A DNA stretch of 64,000 bases from Granulicella pectinivorans. GTDB lineage: Bacteria > Acidobacteriota > Terriglobia > Terriglobales > Acidobacteriaceae. Positions 16,357 through 26,242 of this stretch are shown piece after piece. Where the stretch lies: the NCBI RefSeq assembly GCF_900114625.1, contig NZ_FOZL01000002.1, positions 372,001 through 436,000 on the forward strand. Reading direction: 5' to 3'. The translations under genes were made by a program, and so were the position numbers. The notes beneath the pieces are model-generated. The model did not search any database, was not told where the DNA came from, and saw nothing but the letters and a program-made list of their open reading frames with translations. The stretch's first letter is position 1, and each line of letters begins with the position of its first letter.

Positions 16357-17655
16357 CTAAACCTCCTTTGCGAGACGGAGTCCGGAGAACTGCCAGCGGG
16401 TGGAGGGAGGGAAGAAGTTGCGGTAGGTGGACCGGATGTGGGTGGCGGGGGTGACGCAGGAGCCTCCGCGGAGGATGATCTGCGAGGACATGAACTTACC
16501 GTTGTACTCGCCGAGGGCTCCGGGGAGGGGTTTGTAGCCGGGGTATCCGGTGTAAGGGCTGGCGGTCCACTCCCAGGTGTCGCCGAAGAGCTGGGTGGTG
16601 GTGGCGGGGGTGGGGTGGAGGGCTTCGGTCTCGATGAAGTTGGAGGCGGCAGGGATCGGGGATTGGGTGGCGGCGTATTCCCACTCGAATTCCGTGGGGA
16701 GACGACACCCCTTCCAACGGGCGAAGGCATCGGCCTCGAAGAAGCTGAGGTGACAGACGGGGGTTTCGGCGAGGCCGTCCTGCTCGGGCAGGGGTTCGAA
16801 GCCGTGGAGGGTGTAGATCTTCCAGCCCGTTGGAGAGGCCTGGTCGCGGGTCCAGTAGAGCGGGGCCTGCCAGCCCTCGTTGCGGAGGGTGGTCCATCCC
16901 TCGGAGAGCCAGAGTTCGGGACGGGTGTAGGCGTTGTCGTTCATGAAGGCCAGGTATTCGGCGCAGGTGACGAGACGGTCGGCCAGGGCGAAGGGGCGAA
17001 GGAAGACGGTGTGCTGGGGGGTCTCGTTGTCGAAGGCGAAGGCCTCGGGGGAGTTGGGGTCGGGGGTGACGCCGATCTGGACGAGGCCGTTTTCTGGAGC
17101 GTAGGTGGTGAAGGTGAGGGCGGGGGCGATTCCCTTTTGTTCTGGAGCTTCTTTGTACGCGGGGTGGAGGGGGTTCGTGAAGAGGGCGTGCTTGATGTCG
17201 GTGGCGATGAGCTCCTGGTGCTGCTGCTCGTGTTCGAAGCCGAGGGCCATGCGGCGGATGGGCTCGTCGTCGACGGTCGTTGCGAGAAGCTGCTCGACGG
17301 CGGCGTCGACGTGGATGCGGTAGGCGAGGATCTGGTCGAGGGGGGGCCGGGAGAAACTGGCGCGGAGCTTCTTCTCGGGCATGTCGCCGAGGGAGTTGTA
17401 GTAGGAGTTGAAGAGCCAGAGGAAGTCGGGGTGGAAGGGCTTGTAGTGGGGGAGGAAGTCGCGAAGGATGAAGGTCTCGAAGAACCAGGTGGTGTGGGCG
17501 AGGTGCCACTTGACCGGGCTGGCCTCGGGGGTGGACTGGACCATCAGGTCTTCGGGGGTGAGGGGGCCGACGAGGGCCATGGTCGCGGAACGGACGAGTC
17601 GGAAGCGGGTGAGGAGGGATTCGGCCAGAGCGGAGGCAGAGGTGGTGGTCGGCAT
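16357..17655 (-). CDS. egtB: Ergothioneine synthase EgtB (iron-dependent sulfoxide synthase)
   Basis: Joins hercynine and a thiol (gamma-glutamylcysteine or cysteine) using O2 and non-heme iron. The iron ligands are visible as H51 in WHLAHTTWFFE and H142/H146 in EHEQQHQE. The N-terminal DinB-like bundle is followed by an FGE-sulfatase domain (VCHLSFFEADAFARWKGCRLPTEFEWEYA region, then GDTWEWTASPYTGYPGY and ILRGGSCVT). The length of 432 residues is usual. No egtA, egtC or egtE homologue is in the window, which fits but does not prove direct use of cysteine or unlinked partners. Upstream 166 bp separate it from a divergent methyltransferase gene. Confidence 0.94.
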   Translation of the reverse strand: MPTTTSASALAESLLTRFRLVRSATMALVGPLTPEDLMVQSTPEASPVKWHLAHTTWFFETFILRDFLPHYKPFHPDFLWLFNSYYNSLGDMPEKKLRASFSRPPLDQILAYRIHVDAAVEQLLATTVDDEPIRRMALGFEHEQQHQELIATDIKHALFTNPLHPAYKEAPEQKGIAPALTFTTYAPENGLVQIGVTPDPNSPEAFAFDNETPQHTVFLRPFALADRLVTCAEYLAFMNDNAYTRPELWLSEGWTTLRNEGWQAPLYWTRDQASPTGWKIYTLHGFEPLPEQDGLAETPVCHLSFFEADAFARWKGCRLPTEFEWEYAATQSPIPAASNFIETEALHPTPATTTQLFGDTWEWTASPYTGYPGYKPLPGALGEYNGKFMSSQIILRGGSCVTPATHIRSTYRNFFPPSTRWQFSGLRLAKEV

Positions 17656-17821
17656 GGGGTCTCCCGGGGTGTGGTGACTATCTTATGGGATCGGCGCGGG
17701 CCGATTGTGGCGTTTCGAGCGTAATTCAAGATTGGATGCATCCGGCAGGGATCGGTCGGTGGATTTTTTGGGCGCGACCGCATGGTGGGGATGTATAAAT
17801 GGCCGAACGACGGAGGATGGG

Positions 17822-18628
17822 ATGGCGGATGCGATGGACCTGGTGGCGATCAAGGTGAAGCAGCAGGCGGCCTGGGCGAGCGGTGACTATGCCGTGGTCG
17901 GCAATACGATCGTGCTGATGGCTGAGTTGCTGTGCGAGGCGATGGACGTGCGCAGCGGGTGGCGGGTGCTGGATGTGGCGGCGGGTAGCGGGAATGCGTC
18001 GTTGGCGGCCGCGCGCAGGGGGTGCTGGGTGACCTCGACGGATTATGTGCCTGCTCTGCTGGAACAGGGCGAGGCGCGGGCGGAGGCGGAAGGGTTTCGG
18101 ATCGCGTTCCAGGAGGCGGATGCGGAGAATCTGCCGTTTGAGGATGGGTCGTTCGACGCGGTGATCTCGACGGTGGGAGTGATGTTCGCGCCCAACCAGG
18201 AACGGTGCGCGATGGAGATGATGCGGGTGTGCAAGGCGGGTGGGACGATTGGGATGGCGAACTGGACGCCGGGGGGATTTGTGGGGCAGATCTTCAGGTG
18301 TATTGGGAAGTATCTGCCGCCGCCGGCTGGGCTGAAGCCACCCTCGGTGTGGGGGACGGAGGCTCGGCTGACGGAGCTGTTTTCTGGCGTGGCGAAGATC
18401 GAGACAGTCGCGCGGCAGTTTGTGTTTCGGTCGGCGAGTCCGGCGGCCTGGCTGGAGGGGTTCAAGACGTACTATGGGCCGATGCACAAGACGTTTCTGG
18501 CGCTCGATGAGGCTGGGCGGGCCGGGTTGACGAAGGACTTGATGGAGTTGGTGGGATCTCTGAACCGGGCTGAGGATGGGACGATGGTCGTGCCGAGTGA
18601 GTATCTGGAGATTGTGATCACCCGTTAG
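17822..18628 (+). CDS. Class I SAM-dependent methyltransferase (UbiE-like)
   Basis: A 268-residue Rossmann methyltransferase. SAM motif I reads VLDVAAGSGNASLAAA (about residues 48-63), followed by TSTDYVPALLEQ and FEDGSFDAVISTVGVMFAP. It resembles UbiE/COQ5-type enzymes; the small-molecule substrate is unknown. The ATG at 17822 has GGAGG eight bases upstream; the frame opens earlier at 17705 without a ribosome site. Its stop overlaps the stop of the convergent VIT1-like gene by three bases. Confidence 0.85.
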   Translation: MADAMDLVAIKVKQQAAWASGDYAVVGNTIVLMAELLCEAMDVRSGWRVLDVAAGSGNASLAAARRGCWVTSTDYVPALLEQGEARAEAEGFRIAFQEADAENLPFEDGSFDAVISTVGVMFAPNQERCAMEMMRVCKAGGTIGMANWTPGGFVGQIFRCIGKYLPPPAGLKPPSVWGTEARLTELFSGVAKIETVARQFVFRSASPAAWLEGFKTYYGPMHKTFLALDEAGRAGLTKDLMELVGSLNRAEDGTMVVPSEYLEIVITR

Positions 18629-19368
18629 GCGTGGCCGTTGAGGAGATGGGCCAGGGTGTAGGCGACGGCGGCGGCGGCGCCTCCGATGCTCGCGGTTTGG
18701 AATGCGGAGCGCAGGGTTCCGGTGCCGAGGAGACGGCCTTTGAGGGCTCCGAAGATGGCGAGGGCAAGGAGAGTGATGACGACCGAAAGCCGGAGTGCGA
18801 GGGTGACCGGCGGCAGGGCGCCGGGGGTGGGGATGACGTGCTGGAGGAGCATGTAGGGAAGCAGCGGGATGAAGCCGCCGGCGATGTAGGCCGCGGCGAT
18901 GGTGAGGGCGGAGCGGTGGGCCCGGTTGGGAGCAGGGGCTTCGAGGCCAAGCTCGAAGCGCATCATGAAGTCGACGTAGGCGGGATGGTTCTGCTGGAGG
19001 GCTTCGAGGACCGGTTTCGCGGCTTCGCGGGGGACTTTGTACTGGGCGAAGATCTCGTAAATCTCCTCGGCCTCGTCGTCGGGACGGGTGACGACCTCGT
19101 CCTGCTCGCGGGCCAGCTCGGAGGCGTAGTGCTCGGCGTCGCCACGGGCGGCGAGGTAGCCACCAAGGCCCATGGCGATGGAGCCAGCCGCGATCTCGGC
19201 GAGGCCGGCGAGGACGACGATATGCGTGGACGCGATGGCTCCGGAGAGGCCGGCGGCGAGGGCGAAGGGTACGGTGAGTCCGTCGGAGAGGCCGATGACG
19301 ATGTCGCGCACGGTTTCGGTCGAGGTGAAGTGGTGCTCATGATGAGGGTCGCGCGCGATGTCATGCAT
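18625..19368 (-). CDS. VIT1/CCC1-family Fe2+/Mn2+ transporter
   Basis: A 247-residue membrane protein moving Fe2+ or Mn2+ out of the cytoplasm. The N-terminal segment VRDIVIGLSDGLTVPFALAAGL is the family hallmark, with the conserved Asp and Gly residues, followed by EIAAGSIAMGLGGYLAARGD (the metal-binding SMxxGxYxxxxS-like region). A cytoplasmic helical hairpin rich in Glu (EQDEVVTRPDDEAEEIYEIF) corresponds to the metal-binding domain of VIT1. Three further hydrophobic segments close the protein. A His-rich N-terminus (HHEHH) may also bind metal. Confidence 0.9.
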   Translation of the reverse strand: MHDIARDPHHEHHFTSTETVRDIVIGLSDGLTVPFALAAGLSGAIASTHIVVLAGLAEIAAGSIAMGLGGYLAARGDAEHYASELAREQDEVVTRPDDEAEEIYEIFAQYKVPREAAKPVLEALQQNHPAYVDFMMRFELGLEAPAPNRAHRSALTIAAAYIAGGFIPLLPYMLLQHVIPTPGALPPVTLALRLSVVITLLALAIFGALKGRLLGTGTLRSAFQTASIGGAAAAVAYTLAHLLNGHA

Positions 19369-19512
19369 GGCGGTAGTGTAGCGGAGGAGGGCACACCGTC
19401 TGTGGACGGGTGGAAATATATGTCGGCTGACAGCGTCTTTCGCGGGGGGATCGCGTCTTTATCTCCAAAGAGACAAATACTCGCCGGGATGCCGGTGAGT
19501 GAGAGGTTGTGT

Positions 19513-20268
19513 ATGCGTGGTTTGGGAATAGCTTCGTTCGGACGGCGGATCGCGCTGGCTCTGCTACTTTCGGGGGTGGTCGCGGCGCAGGCTCAGGATG
19601 GGTCTCCGGGCGGCGGTTTCGCCGGTGGCGGGCAGATGGTGCGGGGCACCGTGACCGCTGCCACGGATGGCACGCTGACCGTGAAGACCGATGGCGGGGA
19701 GACCTACCAGGTGGTGACGACGACCAACACGCGGGTGATGAAGGATAGGCAACCGGTCAAGATCGCCGCGATCACGGTGGGCTCGAGCATTGGGGCGATG
19801 GGGCTGCTGGACGCTCCGACGAAGACGGTGCATGCGATGTTTTTGACCGTCGTGGACGCGGAGCAGGTGAAGAAGATGCGCGAGGGGATGGGCAAGGTCT
19901 TCATCGTGGGGAAGGTGACGGCGATCGATGAGACGACGCTGACGATTCTGCGGCAGGATGGGGTGACGCAGAAGATCGAGGTGGATGAGACCACGTCGTT
20001 CAAGCGCGGCGGGGCCGGGATGCGGGCTTTCATGGCGGGCAGTGGTCCGGTGGACGCGGGCGCGGTGCGGCAGGGGCCTCCGGCGGAGAGCATTACCCTG
20101 ATGGACATCAAGGTGGGTGACTCGGTGGGCGGACAGGGTGCGGTGAAGAACGGCGTGTTCGTGCCGAAGGAGCTGAGCGTGATGGCTCCGCGCGCTCCGG
20201 GAGCTGGGGGAGGACGGCGGCGGAATCAGGATGGGGCGGCTGCGGGTGCTCCGGCTGCGCCGCAGTAG
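19513..20268 (+). CDS. Exported DUF5666-like beta-rich protein
   Basis: A 251-residue exported protein. A signal peptide (IALALLLSGVVAAQAQDG) follows the ATG at 19513, which has AGAGG upstream; an ATG at 19489 is also in frame. Two or three related beta-barrel modules are visible: MVRGTVTAATDGTLTVKTDGG, then VFIVGKVTAIDETTLTILRQDG, each followed by a threonine-rich strand (TNTRVMKD, DETTSFKRG), as in DUF5666 proteins. The C-terminus is low-complexity Gly/Arg/Ala/Pro. Function unknown. A TonB-dependent receptor follows after 163 bp. Confidence 0.72.
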   Translation: MRGLGIASFGRRIALALLLSGVVAAQAQDGSPGGGFAGGGQMVRGTVTAATDGTLTVKTDGGETYQVVTTTNTRVMKDRQPVKIAAITVGSSIGAMGLLDAPTKTVHAMFLTVVDAEQVKKMREGMGKVFIVGKVTAIDETTLTILRQDGVTQKIEVDETTSFKRGGAGMRAFMAGSGPVDAGAVRQGPPAESITLMDIKVGDSVGGQGAVKNGVFVPKELSVMAPRAPGAGGGRRRNQDGAAAGAPAAPQ

Positions 20269-20354
20269 TTTGCCGGCCACCTCTCCGACGCTCGATGTGG
20301 GTGCTCGGCAGTCGCGGCGGAGGGATTTTGCGTTCGATGGCCGGTTCGGGTGCT

Positions 20355-20400
20355 TCGGGGTCCTTCGACTCGGCTGGGCTCCGCTCAGGATGACAGTTTG
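20355..20400. repeat. Dispersed intergenic repeat (GGTCCTTCGACTC / CAGGATGACA type)
   Basis: Contains GGGTCCTTCGACTC, GGCTCCGCTCAGGATGACA, a sequence seen repeatedly in intergenic regions of Acidobacteria and other soil bacteria; its minus-strand spurious translation reads CHPERSPAESKDPE. It lies between the DUF5666-like gene and the TonB-dependent receptor. Identification is from memory of this motif. Confidence 0.6.
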
Positions 20401-20431
20401 TTGGACGGTTCAAGGGTATTGAAGGAGATGT

Positions 20432-23400
20432 GTGCGGCAGATGATGCGATGGATTCCAGGTACGGTTTTCGCGGCTGTTTTTGCTGCGGGCGGTTTGAGC
20501 TTTGGGCAGAACGCTCCGGCGGTTGCGCCAGCTGCTCAAGCGGCGGCTCCAGCGGTTGCTACCGGCGGGACGATTCGTGGATCTGCGAAGGCTGGCGCCG
20601 TGCCTCTGCCGGGCGTGGGGATTACGGCGACCAATACGTTGACCGGTAAGAAGTTCGCGACGACGACCGACGAGAACGGTTCGTACGCGATGACGATTCC
20701 GAAGAACGGGCGCTACGTGGTGAAGGCGGAGCTCGCCGCGTTCGCCAGCGACACGAAGGAAGTGGTCGTGAATGCGGCGAGCGAGAACGGCGGGCTGCCG
20801 GTACAGGTGGCGGACTTCGGGATGCAGTTGGCGTCGCGGGTGGCGGCGGCGGAGGCTACGCAGACCGCCAGTACAGCGGGTGCAACCGGCGGAGGACGCA
20901 GGGCAGGCGCGGCGAATCTGCAGGGGCGCGGTGTGCAGTCGCTCGATGTGACGGGCGGCGATGCCTCGCTGGCGGATGCGAGTGCGGCGGCTCCCACGGG
21001 GGGTGCGCAGTTACCGTCGCTGAACGGGCTGAGCGGGGATGGCGGCGACGCGGTTGCGGTGAGCGGACAGCAGGGGACGACGAACGGACTGGCAAGCTTT
21101 AGCGAGGACGACATTCGGCAGAGGGTGACCGATGCGCTGGCGCAGGCGAGAGCGCAGGGACAGGACCCGACGCAGGGTCTGGTGGGAATGCTGGGGCAGA
21201 TGATTGCCGGCGGCGGCGGGTTTGGGGGACCGGGGGGTGGGCCAGGCGGTCCGGGCGGGTTTGGCGGTGGCGGTGGACGAGGTGGCGGCGGTGGCGGACG
21301 TGGGGGCGGGGGTGGAGGGGCGTTCCGCAACTTCAACCCGTCGCAGCCGCATGGCAGCGTCTTCTATCAGGGGGGCAACTCGGCGCTGAACTCGGCGCCG
21401 TGGTCGCCGACACTTCTGCCGCAGACGAATCCTTCGGCGTACTCGAATCGCTTTGGTGTGAGCCTGGCGGGTTCGCCGTATATCCCGCACCTGACGAAGC
21501 CGGACACGCGGCAGTTCATGTTCATCAACCTGACCGGACAGAAGAACCTGAATGCGTTTCTTCCGAATCCGGTGCGCGTGCCGACCCTGCTGGAGCGGAC
21601 GGGAGACTTTTCGCAGTCGGCGCAGTCGATCAATGGCGCGCTCGTTCCGGTGACGCTGTACGATCCGGCGACGGGACTGGCGATACCGGGCAACAAGCTT
21701 TCGAACGGCACGACGCCCATCTCCGCGCAGGCGCTGGCGCTGTTGAACTACTACCCTGCCCCGAATATCCAGACGACCGATCCGACGGCGTACAACTACC
21801 AGACGATCTCGAACGCGGGGTCGAACAACATCGCGATCAACACGCGCTACCAGAGGCAGTTGGGGCAGGCTCTTCCACCGGGAAGCCGGTTTGGACGCGG
21901 CGGTGGAGGCGGGGGTCGAGGGGCCGGCGGGCAGAATCGCAACGCACCTCCGGTGCTGCGGCAGAACTTCAACGTGGCCTACAACTACTCGCACTCGGCG
22001 CAGGACAACCGGAATATCTTCCTGCCCCTGGGGGGAAGCTCCTTCAGCGACGGCAACAGTCTGAACGTGGGCTATACCGTGAGCTATGGAAGGCTTTCGA
22101 ACAATGCTTCGGTGAACTGGAACCGTAGCAGCGCGGCGGCGAAAAACTACTTTACGGACACGGCGACCGATCCCTCGGCGATAGCGAACATCAACATTCC
22201 GAACCGTGCGGGAAGCATCTCCGATCCGAGGTTCTACAACGGGCTGCCGTCGATCTCGATTACGAACTTCGCGGGTCTTTCGAACGCGACGCCGAGCGAG
22301 ACGATCAACCAGACGATCAGTTTCTCGGACTTCGTGAGCTGGCGGCACAAGAAGCATAACTTCCGGTTCGGGCTCGACATTCGCCGGGTGCATGCGGACT
22401 CGATCGGTGGGAGCAATCCGCTGGGGTCGTTCTCGTTCTCGGGCTACGGTACGGAGAGCCCGAAGGACCGGGACGCCACGGCGAGCAGCTCCGGGCAGGT
22501 CACCTCGGGTTCGGGTTTCGCGGACTTTCTGCTGGGTCTGCCCACGCAGACCAAGCTGCAGGCGGGGTTAAACAAGATCTACCTGCGGGATAACGTCTAC
22601 GACTGGTACGTGACAGACGACTTCCGCGTGTCGTCGAACTGGACGCTGAACTATGGGCTGCGGTATGAGTACTTCGCGCCGTATACGGAGAAGAACAACC
22701 GGTTGGTGAACCTGGACCACAACGCGGACTTCACTGTCGTGGATGCGGTGCAGCCGGGCGGTGTGGGCACGTATGGCGGCAAGTATCCGCGGGGCCTGGT
22801 GAACCCGGACAGGACGATGTACGCGCCGCGCTTTGGCGCAGCGTGGAGGCCGAAGTTCACCAAGGAGACGGTGGTTCGGTTCGGCTATGGGATCAACTAC
22901 AACACGGGGCAGTTCGGAACGTTTGCGAAGTCGCTGTCGTTCCAGCCACCGTTCGCGGCGACCCAGACGAATGTGGCGAGTACAACCATCAGCTCGACGG
23001 GATGCACGACAACGAGCACAACCGGGGCTGCGAATATGACGCTGGCGAACGGCTTTGGCTGCTCGGCGACGACGATCCAGAACAACTATTCGGTAAACAA
23101 GGACTACCGGCTGGGCATGGTGCAGGTGTTCAACGTGAACATCCAGAGGACGCTGCCGATGGGCACGGTGCTGAACATTGGGTATAACGGCGCGAAGGGC
23201 AGCAACCTGGATATCGTGCGTGCGCCGAACCACACGGCGACGGCGGTTACCTCGAACGCGGCGGCGTTTACGTATGAGGACTCGCTGGCGGGGTCGCACT
23301 CAAACTCGCTGGTGGTGAGCCTGCAGAAGAGACAGCAGAAGGGGATCGCGCTGGGCGCTACGTATACGTACGGACACTCGATCGACAATGCTTCTTCGAT

Positions 23401-24013
23401 CGGTGGAAGCGCGGGGACGACGGTGCAGAACGACAAGCGGCTCGATCTGGAAGAGGGCAACTCCAGCTTCGACCAGAGGCACAACCTAACGGGCAACTTT
23501 GTGTACGAGCTTCCGTTCGGGCCGAATCGCGCTTTTCTTGCGAAGGGCGGGACGATGTCGCATCTGCTGGATGGCTTCAGCCTGAGCGGGACGTTTACGT
23601 TTGGAAGCGGCACGTACTTTACGCCGTCGTACTCAAGCAGCGCGGCCCAGTTGCTGGCTGGCGGAAATTACACGCTGCGTCCGGACCGGGTATTTACGCA
23701 GGGGATCGCAGGAGCTGGGCAATTGAAGTCGTTCTTCAACACCGCCGCCTTTGTGAAGCCGGCAAACGGTTTTGGAACGGCGTCGCGCAACTCCATTGAA
23801 GGACCGGGCACGATCTCGACCAACGCTTCCCTTTCGCGCACCGTGCCGCTTGGCGATACGCGTTCGTTCGAGGCTCGCGTCACAGCAACGAACGTATTCA
23901 ACACGGTGCAGTACAGCGGCATCAACACGACGGTGAACTCGGCCAACTACGGTCAGGTGACGAGTGCGGCTTCGATGCGCGCGTTGCAGGTGCAGGCACG
24001 GTACAGGTTCTAA
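20432..24013 (+). CDS. Oar-like TonB-dependent receptor with carboxypeptidase-regulatory domain
   Basis: A 1193-residue outer-membrane beta-barrel receptor. After a signal peptide (TVFAAVFAAGGLSFGQ), residues about 45-125 form a CarboxypepD regulatory-like domain (GTIRGSAKAGAVPLPGVGIT, GSYAMTIPKNGRYVV). A strongly Gly-rich stretch occurs near residues 260-295, a second one (GRGGGGGGRGAGG) near 490. The C-terminal barrel ends in LQVQARYRF with the terminal Phe needed for outer-membrane insertion, and contains YNYSHSAQDNRN, WTLNYGLRYEYF and FDQRHNLTGNFVYELPFG, usual in the acidobacterial Oar/SusC-like group. The start is GTG at 20432. Only 42 bp separate it from the VWA gene, suggesting an operon. 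Ligand unknown. Confidence 0.87.
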   Translation: MRQMMRWIPGTVFAAVFAAGGLSFGQNAPAVAPAAQAAAPAVATGGTIRGSAKAGAVPLPGVGITATNTLTGKKFATTTDENGSYAMTIPKNGRYVVKAELAAFASDTKEVVVNAASENGGLPVQVADFGMQLASRVAAAEATQTASTAGATGGGRRAGAANLQGRGVQSLDVTGGDASLADASAAAPTGGAQLPSLNGLSGDGGDAVAVSGQQGTTNGLASFSEDDIRQRVTDALAQARAQGQDPTQGLVGMLGQMIAGGGGFGGPGGGPGGPGGFGGGGGRGGGGGGRGGGGGGAFRNFNPSQPHGSVFYQGGNSALNSAPWSPTLLPQTNPSAYSNRFGVSLAGSPYIPHLTKPDTRQFMFINLTGQKNLNAFLPNPVRVPTLLERTGDFSQSAQSINGALVPVTLYDPATGLAIPGNKLSNGTTPISAQALALLNYYPAPNIQTTDPTAYNYQTISNAGSNNIAINTRYQRQLGQALPPGSRFGRGGGGGGRGAGGQNRNAPPVLRQNFNVAYNYSHSAQDNRNIFLPLGGSSFSDGNSLNVGYTVSYGRLSNNASVNWNRSSAAAKNYFTDTATDPSAIANINIPNRAGSISDPRFYNGLPSISITNFAGLSNATPSETINQTISFSDFVSWRHKKHNFRFGLDIRRVHADSIGGSNPLGSFSFSGYGTESPKDRDATASSSGQVTSGSGFADFLLGLPTQTKLQAGLNKIYLRDNVYDWYVTDDFRVSSNWTLNYGLRYEYFAPYTEKNNRLVNLDHNADFTVVDAVQPGGVGTYGGKYPRGLVNPDRTMYAPRFGAAWRPKFTKETVVRFGYGINYNTGQFGTFAKSLSFQPPFAATQTNVASTTISSTGCTTTSTTGAANMTLANGFGCSATTIQNNYSVNKDYRLGMVQVFNVNIQRTLPMGTVLNIGYNGAKGSNLDIVRAPNHTATAVTSNAAAFTYEDSLAGSHSNSLVVSLQKRQQKGIALGATYTYGHSIDNASSIGGSAGTTVQNDKRLDLEEGNSSFDQRHNLTGNFVYELPFGPNRAFLAKGGTMSHLLDGFSLSGTFTFGSGTYFTPSYSSSAAQLLAGGNYTLRPDRVFTQGIAGAGQLKSFFNTAAFVKPANGFGTASRNSIEGPGTISTNASLSRTVPLGDTRSFEARVTATNVFNTVQYSGINTTVNSANYGQVTSAASMRALQVQARYRF

Positions 24014-24055
24014 CGGCAGTTGTCAGTTGTAGGTTCCAAGCAAGTTGGAGAGAAG

Positions 24056-26200
24056 ATGCGACGTTTGATGGCAGCGGTGATGTGTGGCGTGATGGTGGGG
24101 CCTGGCGTGGCGCAGCAAGCTCCGCAGCAGGGCGGCGGGCAGACCTTTGTGCTGCATGCGACGGCAAACATCGTGCTGACGAACGTCGTGGTGCGGGATA
24201 AGAAGACGGGAGCCGTGGTGAAGGGGTTGAAGGCGAGCGACTTCACGATTCTGGAGAACGGCAAGCCGCAGACGGTGGCGAGCTTCGACTACCAGAACGT
24301 CGACGATGCGGCCAAGCTGGCGGAGATGAACTCGACGGTTTCGGGCAAGGCTTCCGTCGCGGATATGCTGGAGCGCAACTTCGCCGCGCAGCCGCAGCAG
24401 TTGCGGGATCACCGGCTGATCGTGATGTTCTTCGACCTGAGCTCGATGCAGGATGAGGACATCGACCGCGCGGTCGATGCGGCCAACGACTATGTGAACA
24501 AGCAGATGCAGCCCGCGGATCTGGTGGCTTTGGTGAGCATGTCGACCGGGTTGACGATGGACCAGGACTTTACCGGCGACAAGACTGCCCTGCTGCGTGG
24601 GCTTTCGAAGTACAACGGCACGGACACGACGGGATTCGCGAACGGCGGCACAGGTTCGACCGATGGCACGAGCGACGACACGACCGCATTCGCAGCCGAC
24701 GATACGGAGTACAACAGCCTGAATACGGATCGGGAGCTGCTGGCGATTCGCACGATTGCGAAAAGCCTGGAGAAGGTGGAGCAGAAGAAGTCGATGCTTT
24801 ACTTCTCGGGCGGACTGACGCGCAACGGGATTGAGAACCAGGCGAGCCTGCGGGCCGCGACCAACGAGGCAACCAAGGCGAACATGGCCATCTACAGCGT
24901 GGACACGCGCGGGTTGCAGGCGCTGCCTCCGGTGGGCGATGCGAGCAAGGGAAGCCTGCGCGGGAACTCGGCCTATAGCGGTAAGGCGGTGACGGCGCAG
25001 TTCAGTGCAAACTTCAGTTCGCAGGAGACCCTGGGCACGCTGAGCGCCGATACGGGCGGCAAGGCCTTCTTCGATTCAAACGACTTCGCGCCGGCGTTCC
25101 AGCAGGTGCAGCACGATACCGAGGCATATTACATCCTTGGGTTCAAATCGACGAACCAGGCGAAGGACGGCACGTTCCGGCACCTGACGATCAAGCTGAA
25201 TCGCTCGGATGCCAAGGTCGAATACAGGCCTGGATACTATGCGCCCGCCGACTTCCAGCATGCGAAGACGGAGGATCGCGAGCTTGCGCTGACCGAGGCG
25301 ATTCGCAGCGATCTGCCGGCGACCGATGTGGCGATCTATCTGCAGGCGCTTTACTTCCGTCTTGAGGAAGGCAAGTTCTATGTGCCGGTGCAGTTGATTA
25401 TTCCGGGGTCGCAGATCAACTCGATCAAGAACGGCGATAAGGATAAGGCCACCATCGACATCATCGGCCAGGTGAAGAACGCGCAAGGCATCGCGGTGGG
25501 CAATATTCGCGACACGGTGAAGTTGGCGCTGGATGCGGCGGAGCAGGTGCAGAAGAAGAATATTCAATACTCGACGGGATTCACGCTGGCTCCGGGGAAG
25601 TATCACCTGAAGTTCGTCGTGCGCGAGAACCAGACGGGCAACATGGGCAGCTTCGAGACGGACATCAACGTGCCCGATCTGAAGAAGATTCCGCTAAAGC
25701 TGAGCTCGGTGGTGATGTCGAGCCAGAGGACTCCGAATACCGCCAAGAAGGTGGTGAATCCACTGATCCGCGATGGCGTGGAGTGGATTCCGAATGTGCC
25801 GCACGTCTTCCGGCAGGACCAGCACCTTTACTTCCTGTACGAGGTCTACGATCCGGCGAAGGTGAAGGGGGCGGCAGAGCCCGCGGCTTCACCAGGGCTC
25901 GGGCGTCGCGTGGGCGGGCCGGTGAAGGTGCTGACCAGCATCCAGTTCATGAGCGGAAGCGTGAAGGTGTATGAGACGCCGCTGGTGGAGGCCGATGAGA
26001 TCAACATTCCGGAGCGGGGCGCCGTGGCGTTTCAGTTCGATGTGCCTTTGACGCAGTTGAAGCCCGGCACCTACACGTGCCAGGTGAATGTGATCGACGA
26101 CGCCGGAATGAGCTTCAGCTTCCCGCGCATGGCTCTGGCGGTACAGGGGCCATCGAAGCCGGCTGTTGCCGCTCCGGTTGCTTCGGCTCCGGCGCTTTAG
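24056..26200 (+). CDS. VWFA-related acidobacterial exported protein
   Basis: A 714-residue exported protein of the VWFA-related Acidobacterial domain type (TIGR03436-like). The ATG at 24056 has GGAGAG upstream and starts a signal peptide (LMAAVMCGVMVGPGVAQQ). Next come the N-terminal beta unit VVVRDKKTGAVVKGLKASDF and ILENGKPQTVASF, then the VWA domain with the metal site FFDLSSMQ (about residue 130). AYYILGFKSTNQAKDGTFRHL near 360 and YRPGYYAP mark the end of the VWA part. The last 300 residues are beta-rich. Such proteins are abundant in Acidobacteria; role unknown. It directly follows the TonB-dependent receptor. Confidence 0.85.
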   Translation: MRRLMAAVMCGVMVGPGVAQQAPQQGGGQTFVLHATANIVLTNVVVRDKKTGAVVKGLKASDFTILENGKPQTVASFDYQNVDDAAKLAEMNSTVSGKASVADMLERNFAAQPQQLRDHRLIVMFFDLSSMQDEDIDRAVDAANDYVNKQMQPADLVALVSMSTGLTMDQDFTGDKTALLRGLSKYNGTDTTGFANGGTGSTDGTSDDTTAFAADDTEYNSLNTDRELLAIRTIAKSLEKVEQKKSMLYFSGGLTRNGIENQASLRAATNEATKANMAIYSVDTRGLQALPPVGDASKGSLRGNSAYSGKAVTAQFSANFSSQETLGTLSADTGGKAFFDSNDFAPAFQQVQHDTEAYYILGFKSTNQAKDGTFRHLTIKLNRSDAKVEYRPGYYAPADFQHAKTEDRELALTEAIRSDLPATDVAIYLQALYFRLEEGKFYVPVQLIIPGSQINSIKNGDKDKATIDIIGQVKNAQGIAVGNIRDTVKLALDAAEQVQKKNIQYSTGFTLAPGKYHLKFVVRENQTGNMGSFETDINVPDLKKIPLKLSSVVMSSQRTPNTAKKVVNPLIRDGVEWIPNVPHVFRQDQHLYFLYEVYDPAKVKGAAEPAASPGLGRRVGGPVKVLTSIQFMSGSVKVYETPLVEADEINIPERGAVAFQFDVPLTQLKPGTYTCQVNVIDDAGMSFSFPRMALAVQGPSKPAVAAPVASAPAL

Positions 26201-26242
26201 CGGGCGCGTCTTTCGCATATCCTCGCGACTACCGCATTTCTC

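Noticed and set aside
18631..19512. Extension of the DUF5666-like protein upstream
   Set aside because: It lies opposite the VIT1-like transporter and has no signal peptide; the signal peptide begins at 19513.
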